Shown piece after piece: positions 1 to 6,682 of a stretch of DNA of 32,498 bases. Below the pieces are notes generated by a model. It saw only the letters and a program-made list of their open reading frames with translations. It was not told the origin of the DNA and did no database searches. A program made the translations under genes and the position numbers. Source of the stretch: DATLFP01 sp035540955 (lineage in GTDB: Bacteria; Actinomycetota; Acidimicrobiia; Acidimicrobiales; CADCSY01); NCBI GenBank assembly GCA_035540955.1, contig DATLFP010000268.1, forward strand, positions 1 through 32,498, in the 5' to 3' direction. The number at the start of each line of letters is the position of its first letter. Position 1 is the stretch's first letter.

Positions 1-1017
1 CCCGCCCTCACGGACGAGCACGGCGGTCTCCTGCACGGCGTTGGCGGTGCGGCCGGTGTGCACGACGGTGCGGATGTCGATGCCGTCGCGGATCACGATC
101 CGCAGCAGGGCGTCGCCGAACACCTCCCGGGCGACGTCGACCGGGACGGGCCCGACGCCGACGATCTCGCACATCTCGCCCCGTTGGGTCTCGCCGCGGC
201 GGAGGGCGGCAAGGTCGACGAGGCCGATGAGCTCGCGGCGGTCGCAGAGCCGCTTGCGCCCCCGACCCCGCCGCGCCTCCGGCGCCGCCGTGTCGCCGGC
301 GCGGGCGGCGGCCATGGCGACCAGCCCGTCGGCGGCATACGCCTCCGACGGCTCGTGCTCGCCGGCGCGGCGGGCGTGGTCGAGGGCGGCGTCGATGAAC
401 GGCTGGGCGGCGGCTTCCAGGATCGCGGCGGCCTCGGCGGGCAGTGCGTACGAGCCGCAGCGGGCGCCGCCCGCGTCGGTCCAGCGCCGCCAGAACCGGT
501 TTCTCCGGATCCGCTCGTGACGCTCGGCCGAGTCCTCCGCCCCGGCGCGGACCCGCGCCGCCTCGTCACGCAGCTTCTGCAACGAGGTGTGCTCGGCCAT
601 CGCCAGCAGCTCGGACTCCGCCGCCGGGTCCGCCCTCGCCGCCGACGCGACAGCTTCGGCCTGCTTCAGGCTCAGCTCGCCGTTGCGGAACGCGCCGTCG
701 GTCGCCGACCCAGACGCAGACGCGAGGTTGGCGGCCGTGCCCAGCACCGACCGGGCGTCGCTGACCGTCGAACCCGTGCGCTTGGCCAACCAGTCGGCAG
801 GCGACCGGTCGCCAGCAGGACGCCACGCCTCGCTGTCGGCGACCGCGCCGGCGGCCACCGTCTTGCCGGCCGCCGCCAGCCGCTCGACCTCGGCGAACCA
901 GTCGACGAGCTCGACCGCCTCCGCCGGCGACAGCGCACCGGCGTCGACATCACGCACGAGGCCGCGCATCGACCCCAGGATCAGCTGGCGTGCTCGCACA
1001 CGGATGCGATCGAACAA
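1..1017 (-). CDS. DUF222 domain protein (HNH endonuclease family), C-terminus beyond the window
   Basis: Reading the minus strand from TTG at 1017 gives 339 open codons to the window edge. The start LFDRIRVRARQLILGSMRGL is followed by an Ala/Glu-rich helical region containing AVELVDWFAEVERLAAAGK and then SPADWLAKRTG. This is the pattern of DUF222, an actinobacterial family that usually carries a C-terminal HNH nuclease domain. Any HNH motif would lie past the left edge, so nuclease activity cannot be judged here. The TTG has GGGGGAG about six bases upstream; an in-frame ATG at 969 is an alternative start. DUF222 proteins are common, often multicopy, in Actinomycetota and their role is poorly defined. 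The gene is separated from its neighbour by about 170 bases. I am confident of the frame and family, not of the exact start. Confidence 0.8.
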   Translation of the reverse strand, partial: MFDRIRVRARQLILGSMRGLVRDVDAGALSPAEAVELVDWFAEVERLAAAGKTVAAGAVADSEAWRPAGDRSPADWLAKRTGSTVSDARSVLGTAANLASASGSATDGAFRNGELSLKQAEAVASAARADPAAESELLAMAEHTSLQKLRDEAARVRAGAEDSAERHERIRRNRFWRRWTDAGGARCGSYALPAEAAAILEAAAQPFIDAALDHARRAGEHEPSEAYAADGLVAMAAARAGDTAAPEARRGRGRKRLCDRRELIGLVDLAALRRGETQRGEMCEIVGVGPVPVDVAREVFGDALLRIVIRDGIDIRTVVHTGRTANAVQETAVLVREGG

Positions 1018-1085
1018 GGGGACTCCCCCGCAGGGACGCAGACGAGACAGGGTGCGGAGCCAACGGCTCGAGGGGAAGTGAGAGC

Positions 1086-1114
1086 AGCCTATCGAACATA
1101 CGCGCGACGCGCAA
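1086..1114 (-). promoter_or_regulatory. Candidate sigma70-type promoter for the DUF222 gene
   Basis: On the minus strand TTGCGC (1114-1109) is followed after 17 bases by TAGGCT (1091-1086), roughly 70 bases upstream of the TTG start at 1017. Spacing is canonical but both hexamers are only partial matches. Confidence 0.3.
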
Positions 1115-1188
1115 CCCCAAAATGCCCGATCTCTCCGGATTTTTCGGCGAGGGCCACGCCGCGCCGCTGACGTGCCCGGGACGACCAG

Positions 1189-2460
1189 CTACCGCTCGTA
1201 GTGCTCCCGATTCCCCTCGGGGAGCTCGATGGAGATCGGCCGTCCCTGGGAGAGGAAGAGGATGATCCCCTGCCGGAGCACCTCGTCGAAGGCCCAGTAG
1301 AGCTCCGGCGCCAGCGGGAACGCCATCCCGCCTTCGCGCATCCGCACGTAGTTCGGCCAGCCGTTGCGGACCATCTGGTCCCACATCGGCTCGCGGGGGA
1401 GCTGCAGCCACTCCATGATCTGGTCGCCGAGGATGTACCGCGTGTAGGCGTGGAAGAACGGTCGCCCCGGGCTGTTGCGGTGGCCGCTGGCGATGTCGAG
1501 GAGGACCTGGGCGAGCTCGACACCTTCGGGCGTCGAGCCCAGCACCGGCGTGAGGAGCTGCTCGGACTGTGCGTCGGCGCTCTCCCACGTTGCGGGGATG
1601 TACTCGTCCTTGACGCCGAGCATGTGGGCCGTCACCTGCCAGGTGTGCAGGAAGCCCTCCGCCTCGTCGGCGTCGATCTGCATCGGCCAGCTCCTCATCG
1701 TGTTCATGACGAACGTGGCGAGGCTGTGCCAGGTGATCAGGATGTCGGCCTGGCTGATCGGCCGCTCCTGGCTGCCGCGCACCAGATCCCATCCCGGCGA
1801 TTGCGGGAGCAGGTGCCGCACCGCGGCGTGGACCATCCGGGTCTTGACCGCGGAGACGATCATCTCGCCGTCGTCGAGGTAGGCGTTGGGTGATCCGACG
1901 TCGTAGCCGAACTTCGCCGTCCGGGCGATGCGGCTCCGCATGTCGGCGCCGCCCTTGGAGTAGTAGACCGCGGTCGCCTCCCGCGGGATGGCACACGCCA
2001 TCATGCCGCTGCCGAACCCGTAGAGGACCCCGAGGTAGTTGCCGCGCTTCTTGTTGAACTCGATCGACGCCTCGAGCTTGGCGGGCTCGACCCAGGTCGG
2101 CAGCTGGCGGGCGTGGTCGATGAACTCGGCGACGTACGGCGGCATCCCGTCGGGGAGCAGCTGGTCGTTCCGAGTCCAGCTGCGCAGGACCTGGTTGACC
2201 TGCCCCACCTCGCCACGCTCGAAGATCTGCGCCACGACCGGGTCGGCCTCGTCGTCCCAGATGAGCTCTGGGTCGGTCTGGGTCGGCGGGTCCGAACCCG
2301 GTCGTCCCGGGGGCTGGATCGATCCGATCGGGTCCCACGTCCAGTCCGGACGGCGAGCCAGTGCCGGCGTGGAGACGCCGAGGGCGCCGAGCACGCCCAA
2401 GGTGCCGCCGGCGAGCAGGAACGTGCGCCGGCTGAGCGGCTTGGAGCTCTCATTGGTCAT
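1189..2460 (-). CDS. Tat-exported latex-clearing-protein-like heme oxygenase (DUF2236/Lcp family)
   Basis: The 423-residue product begins with a Tat signal (SRRTFLLAGG at 10-19, hydrophobic stretch to about 30, ALA at 33-35), so it is probably exported folded. The body matches the DUF2236/Lcp family, b-type-heme dioxygenases that cleave polyisoprene double bonds to aldehyde- and ketone-ended oligomers. From memory, the key residues of Streptomyces K30 Lcp are E148, R164, K167, T168 and heme ligand H198. Here E161, R177, T181 and H211 occur with exactly those spacings (constant offset 13), while the Lys position is R180. This points to a working heme site, but substrate is unproven because the family also has non-rubber members. 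ATG at 2460 has GGGGGAT upstream. It lies 23 bases after a TetR gene, probably as one transcript, divergent from a Baeyer-Villiger monooxygenase. Confidence 0.82.
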   Translation of the reverse strand: MTNESSKPLSRRTFLLAGGTLGVLGALGVSTPALARRPDWTWDPIGSIQPPGRPGSDPPTQTDPELIWDDEADPVVAQIFERGEVGQVNQVLRSWTRNDQLLPDGMPPYVAEFIDHARQLPTWVEPAKLEASIEFNKKRGNYLGVLYGFGSGMMACAIPREATAVYYSKGGADMRSRIARTAKFGYDVGSPNAYLDDGEMIVSAVKTRMVHAAVRHLLPQSPGWDLVRGSQERPISQADILITWHSLATFVMNTMRSWPMQIDADEAEGFLHTWQVTAHMLGVKDEYIPATWESADAQSEQLLTPVLGSTPEGVELAQVLLDIASGHRNSPGRPFFHAYTRYILGDQIMEWLQLPREPMWDQMVRNGWPNYVRMREGGMAFPLAPELYWAFDEVLRQGIILFLSQGRPISIELPEGNREHYER

Positions 2461-2483
2461 GGCAGCTGATCCCCCATCAGTGG

Positions 2484-3092
2484 CTACAAGGTGGTCGCCT
2501 CGCGCAGGCCGAGCTGTGCGAGGTGGTCGGCGAGCATCCGACGGCCGAGGTCGCGTACCTCGCCGTGGTCCCGGCCGTGCACGAGGAGACCCACGCCCGA
2601 GGCCAGGACGACGAGGCGTTCCGCCTCGTACTCGAAGTCGAGACCCGGCGCGAGCTCACCGTCGTCGACGGCGTCGGCGAACGGTCGGGCGAGGATGGTG
2701 ACGAGCGCCTGCCGGGAGCGCTGGAGCGCGGCGGCGGCGTCGGCGTCGGTGGCCGACTCCGTCCAGAACGCGACCCAGACCGCCCACTCGAGCCGCCGCT
2801 GCTCGTCGAGGGGGAGGAGCGCCTCGACCGCGGCGGCGATGGCCTCGGCCCCGCGGGCGGCGCGCGACCTCGCCCACACGCGCTCCCCGGCGGCGAGGTT
2901 GTTGCGGTCGAGCGCCGCCGTGGCGAGCTGCTGCTTGCTCTCGAAGTAGTGCGTCACCCGCCCCGCCGACACGCCGGCCTCGGCGGCGATGGCTCGGATG
3001 GTGGCCCCGCGGAGGCCGACCGCGGCGATGGTGCGCCGAGCCGCCTCGACGATCAGGTCGCGCGCCGCCAGGTTGCGATGTGTGCGGGCCAC
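2484..3092 (-). CDS. TetR family transcriptional regulator
   Basis: A 202-residue protein with an N-terminal TetR helix-turn-helix: VEAARRTIAAVGLRGATIRA then AEAGVSAGRVTHYFESKQQL (about residues 15-57), followed by a variable helical ligand-binding domain. The frame is open further upstream, but GTG at 3092 puts the start directly before the DNA-binding domain, follows GGGGGATGGG, and leaves a perfect palindrome (3108-3123) just upstream as a natural autoregulatory operator. The gene precedes the Lcp-like oxygenase by 23 bases on the same strand, and TetR regulators (LcpR type) are known partners of lcp genes. I infer that it controls its own operon and perhaps the divergent monooxygenase. 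The ligand is unknown. Confidence 0.88.
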   Translation of the reverse strand: MARTHRNLAARDLIVEAARRTIAAVGLRGATIRAIAAEAGVSAGRVTHYFESKQQLATAALDRNNLAAGERVWARSRAARGAEAIAAAVEALLPLDEQRRLEWAVWVAFWTESATDADAAAALQRSRQALVTILARPFADAVDDGELAPGLDFEYEAERLVVLASGVGLLVHGRDHGEVRDLGRRMLADHLAQLGLREATTL

Positions 3093-3107
3093 CCCATCCC
3101 CCGGGTC

Positions 3108-3137
3108 CGAAACAGATGTTTCGAGACAGTTGTACCG
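3108..3137. promoter_or_regulatory. Candidate tandem TetR operators
   Basis: 3108-3123 is CGAAACA-GA-TGTTTCG, a perfect palindrome with 7-base arms. It is followed at 3122-3137 by the related CGAGACAGTTGTACCG, whose arms match at 5 of 7 positions. The pair starts 15 bases upstream of the TetR gene, so binding would repress the regulator/oxygenase operon. Assignment to this TetR is inferred from position. Confidence 0.55.
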
Positions 3138-3230
3138 GAAAGGGCAGTGTGCGTCCAGCGGTGGCGTTCGGGCGGTGGTTCTGCCGGGGACCTCGGCTCG
3201 ACCACCGCCCAAACACGGGGTGGGGGTCGC

Positions 3231-3247
3231 TGAACGATCGTTAAGAT
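3231..3247 (+). promoter_or_regulatory. Candidate leaderless promoter and palindromic operator of the monooxygenase gene
   Basis: TAAGAT (3242-3247) ends eight bases before the ATG at 3256, where no Shine-Dalgarno sequence is visible, as expected for a leaderless mRNA. It overlaps the near-palindrome TGAACGATCGTTAA (3231-3244, core AACGATCGTT perfect). A repressor bound there would cover the -10 element. This half-site differs from the GAAACA type near the TetR gene, so a second regulator is possible. Confidence 0.42.
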
Positions 3248-3255
3248 CCGTCGCC

Positions 3256-5067
3256 ATGGCGACCACCGAGGAACTGGACTTCGACCCCGACGCCCTCCGG
3301 GAGCGCTACCGGCAGGAGCGAGAGAAGCGGCTGCGGCCGGACGGGTCGGAGCAGTACATCGAGCTGTCCGGCCAGTGGGCGCGCTACGCCGAGGCGGACC
3401 CGTACGTCGAGGAGGTCGTCGAGCGCGACCCGATCACCGACGAGATCGACGTCGCCATCATCGGCGGCGGCTTCAGCGGGCTGCTCGCCAGCGCCCGCCT
3501 GACCGAGGCCGGCGTCACCGACTTCTGCATCGTCGAGGCGGGCGGCGACTTCGGCGGCACGTGGTACTGGAACCGGTACCCGGGTGCCCAGTGCGACATC
3601 GAGTCGTACTGCTACCTGCCGCTGCTCGAGGAGCTGAGCTACATGCCGAAGGAGAAGTACTCCTTCGCGACCGAGATCTTCGAGCACTCCCAGCGCATCG
3701 GTCGCCACTACGGGCTCTACGAGAAGACGCACTTCCAGACGCGGGTCCGCTCCCTCGATTGGGACGACGAGATCAAGCGCTGGCACATCACGACCAACCG
3801 CGGCGACGACATCAAGGCCCGGTTCGTCATCATGGCGCTGGGGACAGCCAGTCGGGCCAAGCTGCCGGGGATCCCCGGCATCGAGGACTTCGAAGGCCAC
3901 TCCTTCCACACCAGCCGGTGGGACTACGCCTACACCGGTGGCGACACCGACGGTGGCATGACGAACCTGTCCGACAAGCGGGTCGCCATCATCGGCACGG
4001 GCGCCACCGCCATCCAGTGCGTGCCCCGGGTCGCGCAGTACGCCAAGCAGCTCCACGTGTTCCAGCGCACCCCGTCATCGGTGGACTGGCGCGGCAACAA
4101 GCCCACCGATCCCGAGTGGTGGAAGGCGCTCCAGCCGGGCTGGCAGCGCGCCCGGCGGGAGAACTTCGGGGCGATCGTCGCCGGCCAGCCGTTCGAGGAG
4201 GACCTCGTCAACGACGGCTGGACCGACATCTTCCGCAACGTGATGGCCATGCCGAAGAGCGACAAGCCGCTCACGATCCAGGAGATCGGCGAGCTGATGG
4301 AGCTCGCCGACTTCCGGAAGATGAACCAGATCCGCAAGCGGGTCGACGACACCGTGCGCGATCCGGAGACGGCCGAGAAGCTCAAGCCCTACTACCGGCA
4401 GTTCTGCAAGCGGCCGACCTTCAACGACGAGTATCTGCCGTGCTTCAACCGGGACAACGTTGAGCTCGTCGACGTGAGCGACGCCAAGGGCGTCGAGCGC
4501 GTCACGCCCCGGGGCGTCGTCGCCAACGGGGTCGAATACGAGGTCGACTGCATCATCTACGCGTCGGGGTTCGAGATCACCACCCGATTCGAGCGGCGGC
4601 TCGGCATCGCGGTCAACGGGCGGGACGGTGTCTCCCTGTTCGATCACTGGGCCGACGGCATGAAGACCCTGCACGGCTTCTCGACGCGGGGATTCCCCAA
4701 CTGGTTCTACATCGGGGTCTCGCAGAACGCCCTCAGCGTCAACATGACGGCGATGTTCGACGAGCAGGCGCGCCACATCGCCTACATCGTCGCCGAGACG
4801 ATGCGGCGCGGTGGCACGACGGTCGAGCCGACCCAGGAGGGCCAGGACGAGTGGGTGCAGCTCATCGCCAGCCTGCAGATGGCGAGCACGGGCTTCTTCG
4901 AGTCGTGCACCCCCGGCTACTACAACAACGAGGGCCAGGCCGGGGCGGGGCTCGGCGCCGGCCTCTACACGCCGGGCATCAATGCCTTCAACGCCCTGCT
5001 CGAGCAGTGGCGGGCACAGGGTGACCTGGCCGGCCTGGAGATCGACCGCCCCACCAGTGACCTGTAG
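3256..5067 (+). CDS. Type I Baeyer-Villiger flavin monooxygenase
   Basis: This 603-residue protein inserts oxygen next to a ketone using FAD and NADPH, giving an ester or lactone. It has an N-terminal extension of about 60 residues, the FAD Rossmann motif GGGFSG (70-75), GGTWYWNRYPGAQCDIESYCY-type sequence (100-120), the diagnostic fingerprint FEGHSFHTSRWD (212-223), and the NADPH Rossmann motif GTGATA (247-252). CTPGYYNNEG near the C-terminus is typical of the phenylacetone/steroid monooxygenase branch, and the length fits. ATG at 3256 was chosen because the fold starts there and a -10-like TAAGAT lies eight bases upstream; the open frame extends further 5' into the intergenic region. It is divergent from the TetR/Lcp-like operon. 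Since Lcp products carry a methyl-ketone end, this enzyme could process them; that substrate link is inference only. Confidence 0.93.
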   Translation: MATTEELDFDPDALRERYRQEREKRLRPDGSEQYIELSGQWARYAEADPYVEEVVERDPITDEIDVAIIGGGFSGLLASARLTEAGVTDFCIVEAGGDFGGTWYWNRYPGAQCDIESYCYLPLLEELSYMPKEKYSFATEIFEHSQRIGRHYGLYEKTHFQTRVRSLDWDDEIKRWHITTNRGDDIKARFVIMALGTASRAKLPGIPGIEDFEGHSFHTSRWDYAYTGGDTDGGMTNLSDKRVAIIGTGATAIQCVPRVAQYAKQLHVFQRTPSSVDWRGNKPTDPEWWKALQPGWQRARRENFGAIVAGQPFEEDLVNDGWTDIFRNVMAMPKSDKPLTIQEIGELMELADFRKMNQIRKRVDDTVRDPETAEKLKPYYRQFCKRPTFNDEYLPCFNRDNVELVDVSDAKGVERVTPRGVVANGVEYEVDCIIYASGFEITTRFERRLGIAVNGRDGVSLFDHWADGMKTLHGFSTRGFPNWFYIGVSQNALSVNMTAMFDEQARHIAYIVAETMRRGGTTVEPTQEGQDEWVQLIASLQMASTGFFESCTPGYYNNEGQAGAGLGAGLYTPGINAFNALLEQWRAQGDLAGLEIDRPTSDL

Positions 5068-5095
5068 TTCATTTCCAGCAATCCCCAACTAGAGT
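5068..5095 (+). promoter_or_regulatory. Candidate leaderless promoter of the winged-helix gene
   Basis: TTCATT (5068-5073) and TAGAGT (5090-5095) are 16 bases apart, and the GTG start at 5102 follows six bases later without a ribosome binding site. TTCATTTCCAG (5068-5078) recurs as TTCATTTCTAG at 5448-5458 before the next gene, suggesting shared control. Confidence 0.35.
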
Positions 5096-5101
5096 TCGGT
5101 C

Positions 5102-5413
5102 GTGGGCAACTGGAGCTTCCTCACGAACCACGCGCGGGCCCTCGTCTACGTCTCGTCCCACCCCGACGCCCGCCTGCGTGACATCGCGGCCGAGCTGGAC
5201 GTGACCGAGCGGACCACGTTCGCGATCGTCGCCGACCTCGCCGAGGCGGGCTACGTCGTCAAGGAGCGGGACGGTCGACGGAACCGCTACCGCATCCAAC
5301 CCCACTTGCCCCTCGACGACAGCTTGGCCGTGGAGCTGACGATCGGTGAGCTGCTCGACCTGGTGAACACCGAGCGCGCCCGGCGGACGCGAGTCCGACG
5401 GAGCGCCGGGTGA
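5102..5413 (+). CDS. Small winged helix-turn-helix regulator (MarR/ArsR-like)
   Basis: A 103-residue protein that is essentially one DNA-binding domain: LRDIAAELDVTERTTFAIVADLAEAGYV (about 25-52) forms the helix-turn-helix, and KERDGRRNRYRIQ (54-66) the wing. A short acidic helical tail (LDDSLAVELTIGELLDLVN) may dimerise. No ligand or metal site is evident and there is no second domain. The GTG start sits six bases after a -10-like TAGAGT. It lies 34 bases after the monooxygenase gene but appears to have its own promoter, and it precedes the ice-binding-like gene by 155 bases. Sequence elements shared between the two upstream regions suggest it regulates itself and that gene. The subfamily cannot be fixed by eye. 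Confidence 0.8.
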   Translation: MGNWSFLTNHARALVYVSSHPDARLRDIAAELDVTERTTFAIVADLAEAGYVVKERDGRRNRYRIQPHLPLDDSLAVELTIGELLDLVNTERARRTRVRRSAG

Positions 5414-5416
5414 TGG

Positions 5417-5466
5417 TTCCAGAATATTGGAAATTCATTGCGGGTATTTCATTTCTAGTGTAGAGT
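5417..5466 (+). promoter_or_regulatory. Candidate promoter and operator region of the ice-binding-like gene
   Basis: This AT-rich island contains TTCCAGAATATTGGAA (5417-5432, 5-base inverted arms) and TTGCGG (5438-5443), followed after 17 bases by TAGAGT (5461-5466). TTCATTTCTAG (5448-5458) lies between them. The hexamer TAGAGT and the TTCATTTC-AG element also occur before the winged-helix gene. The predicted leader is about 95 bases. Confidence 0.42.
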
Positions 5467-5568
5467 GACTAGTAGCCCATCTCGACCGGTCGCCGTCGGC
5501 GGCTCCCGGATGAGCAGCGCACCACGAGCCAGTGCTCGGTCGGCGCCTCGATCCGAAGGAGCCCCGAG

Positions 5569-6663
5569 ATGGGCATTGTCGACAAGAACCGACCGGTGAT
5601 GACGCGCCGCTCGCGCCGCATCCTCGGCTGCTCGATCGCCGCCTTGCTCGCCGCCGTGGTGACGCTGCCGACGGCCGCATCCGCCGCTGAGGCGCCGGTC
5701 GGGCTCGGCACCGCCACGAGCTACGGCGTGCTCGCCGGCTCCACCGTCACCAACACCGGGCCGTCGGTGATCAACGGCGACCTCGGCCTCAGCCCGGGTA
5801 CCGCCGTCACCGGCTTCCCGCCGGGTGTCGTCAACGGGACGATGCACGTCACCGACGCCGCCGCGTCCGGTGCGCAGTCGAACCTGACGACCGCCTACAA
5901 CGACGCCGCCGGTCGATCGACCACCGGGACCATCGTCGCCGATCTCGGCGGCCAGATCCTCGTCGCCGGCGTCTACTCCGGGGGCGCGCTGAGCCTCACC
6001 GGCACGCTCACGCTCGATGGCGGTGGCGACCCCAACGCGGTGTTCATCTTCAAGGCGTCGAGCTCGCTGACCACCGCGTCGTCGAGCTCGGTCTCGCTGA
6101 TCGGCAGCGCCCGCGCCTGCAACGTCTTCTGGCAGGTCTCGAGCTCGGCGACGCTCGGAACCAACTCGTCGTTCTCGGGCACGATCCTGGCGCTGACCTC
6201 GATCACCGCCACCACGAACGCCTCCATCGCCGGACGCCTCCTGGCCCGCAACGGCGCGGTGACCCTCGACAGCAACATCGTCACGGTGTCGACCTGCGCC
6301 GCGGTCCCAGCAGCGACGACCTCGACGTCGACGACCTCCACCACGTCAACAACTTCAACGACGTCAACGACGACACCCGACGGGGCGACGCCGGTGACGA
6401 CGGCACCCGCCACCCCGATCGCCGGCGGCGACGGGACGACGACCGGCGGCGGCGACGAGGTCGTCACCGGCACGCCGACGACCGTCGGCGGGACCGCTGA
6501 CGTCTCGGGCACGACACCGCGGCCCGCCTCAACGTCGACGGAGCTCCCCCGAACCGGCCCGGGTACGAGCGCCGTCTTCCTCGCCGCCGTCGCGGCGATC
6601 ACGCTGGGGGCGATCCTCCTCGTCTCCTCGCGGCGGGCGCTGCGTCCGCAGCGGGCACGCTGA
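5569..6663 (+). CDS. Sortase-anchored DUF3494 ice-binding-like surface protein
   Basis: The 364-residue product has an Arg-rich start, a hydrophobic signal segment (about 19-35) and a likely cleavage site after ASA (residue 39). Residues about 43-243 match DUF3494, the beta-helical fold of ice-binding/antifreeze adhesins: LGTATSYGVLAGSTVTNTG, VINGDLGLSPGTAVTGFPPG, a domain rich in Thr, Ser, Ala and Gly, and FKASSSLTTASSSSV. A Thr/Ser linker (250-269) and a longer Thr/Gly/Pro spacer follow. The C-terminus has LPRTG (326-330), a hydrophobic helix and an Arg-rich tail, a sortase signal. The protein is therefore probably fixed to the cell wall. ATG at 5569 follows AAGGAG by eight bases. DUF3494 proteins do not all bind ice; general adhesion is an alternative. 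Confidence 0.88.
   Translation: MGIVDKNRPVMTRRSRRILGCSIAALLAAVVTLPTAASAAEAPVGLGTATSYGVLAGSTVTNTGPSVINGDLGLSPGTAVTGFPPGVVNGTMHVTDAAASGAQSNLTTAYNDAAGRSTTGTIVADLGGQILVAGVYSGGALSLTGTLTLDGGGDPNAVFIFKASSSLTTASSSSVSLIGSARACNVFWQVSSSATLGTNSSFSGTILALTSITATTNASIAGRLLARNGAVTLDSNIVTVSTCAAVPAATTSTSTTSTTSTTSTTSTTTPDGATPVTTAPATPIAGGDGTTTGGGDEVVTGTPTTVGGTADVSGTTPRPASTSTELPRTGPGTSAVFLAAVAAITLGAILLVSSRRALRPQRAR
6316..6375 (+). repeat. Thr/Ser codon repeat encoding the surface-protein linker
   Basis: Twenty consecutive Thr/Ser codons (protein residues 250-269) form a degenerate tandem repeat of TCN-ACN-ACN units. A- and T-ending codons (TCA, ACA, ACT), rare elsewhere in the window, are concentrated here. The tract is probably an O-glycosylated or extended wall-spanning linker. 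Confidence 0.75.
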
Positions 6664-6682
6664 CGTCGGCCGACGGGTCGGG

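Noticed and set aside
1..40. Overlap between the two window ends indicating a circular molecule
   Set aside because: The first bases do not match the last bases in either orientation by eye.
1..1017. DUF222 gene as a mobile element or homing endonuclease
   Set aside because: DUF222/HNH genes are widespread chromosomal genes in Actinomycetota; no repeats, target duplication or intron features are visible here.
58..1170. Long plus-strand open frames over the first kilobase
   Set aside because: They are antisense to the DUF222 frame and give Arg/Pro/Gly-rich sequences without family features.
950..2338. 462-codon minus-strand frame over the Lcp-like gene
   Set aside because: Out-of-frame shadow of the recognised oxygenase; composition is dominated by Arg, Pro, Gly and Ala.
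6664..6675. CGTCGGCCGACG as a terminator between convergent genes
   Set aside because: The palindrome leaves almost no loop, so only a very short stem could form, and there is no T-run.
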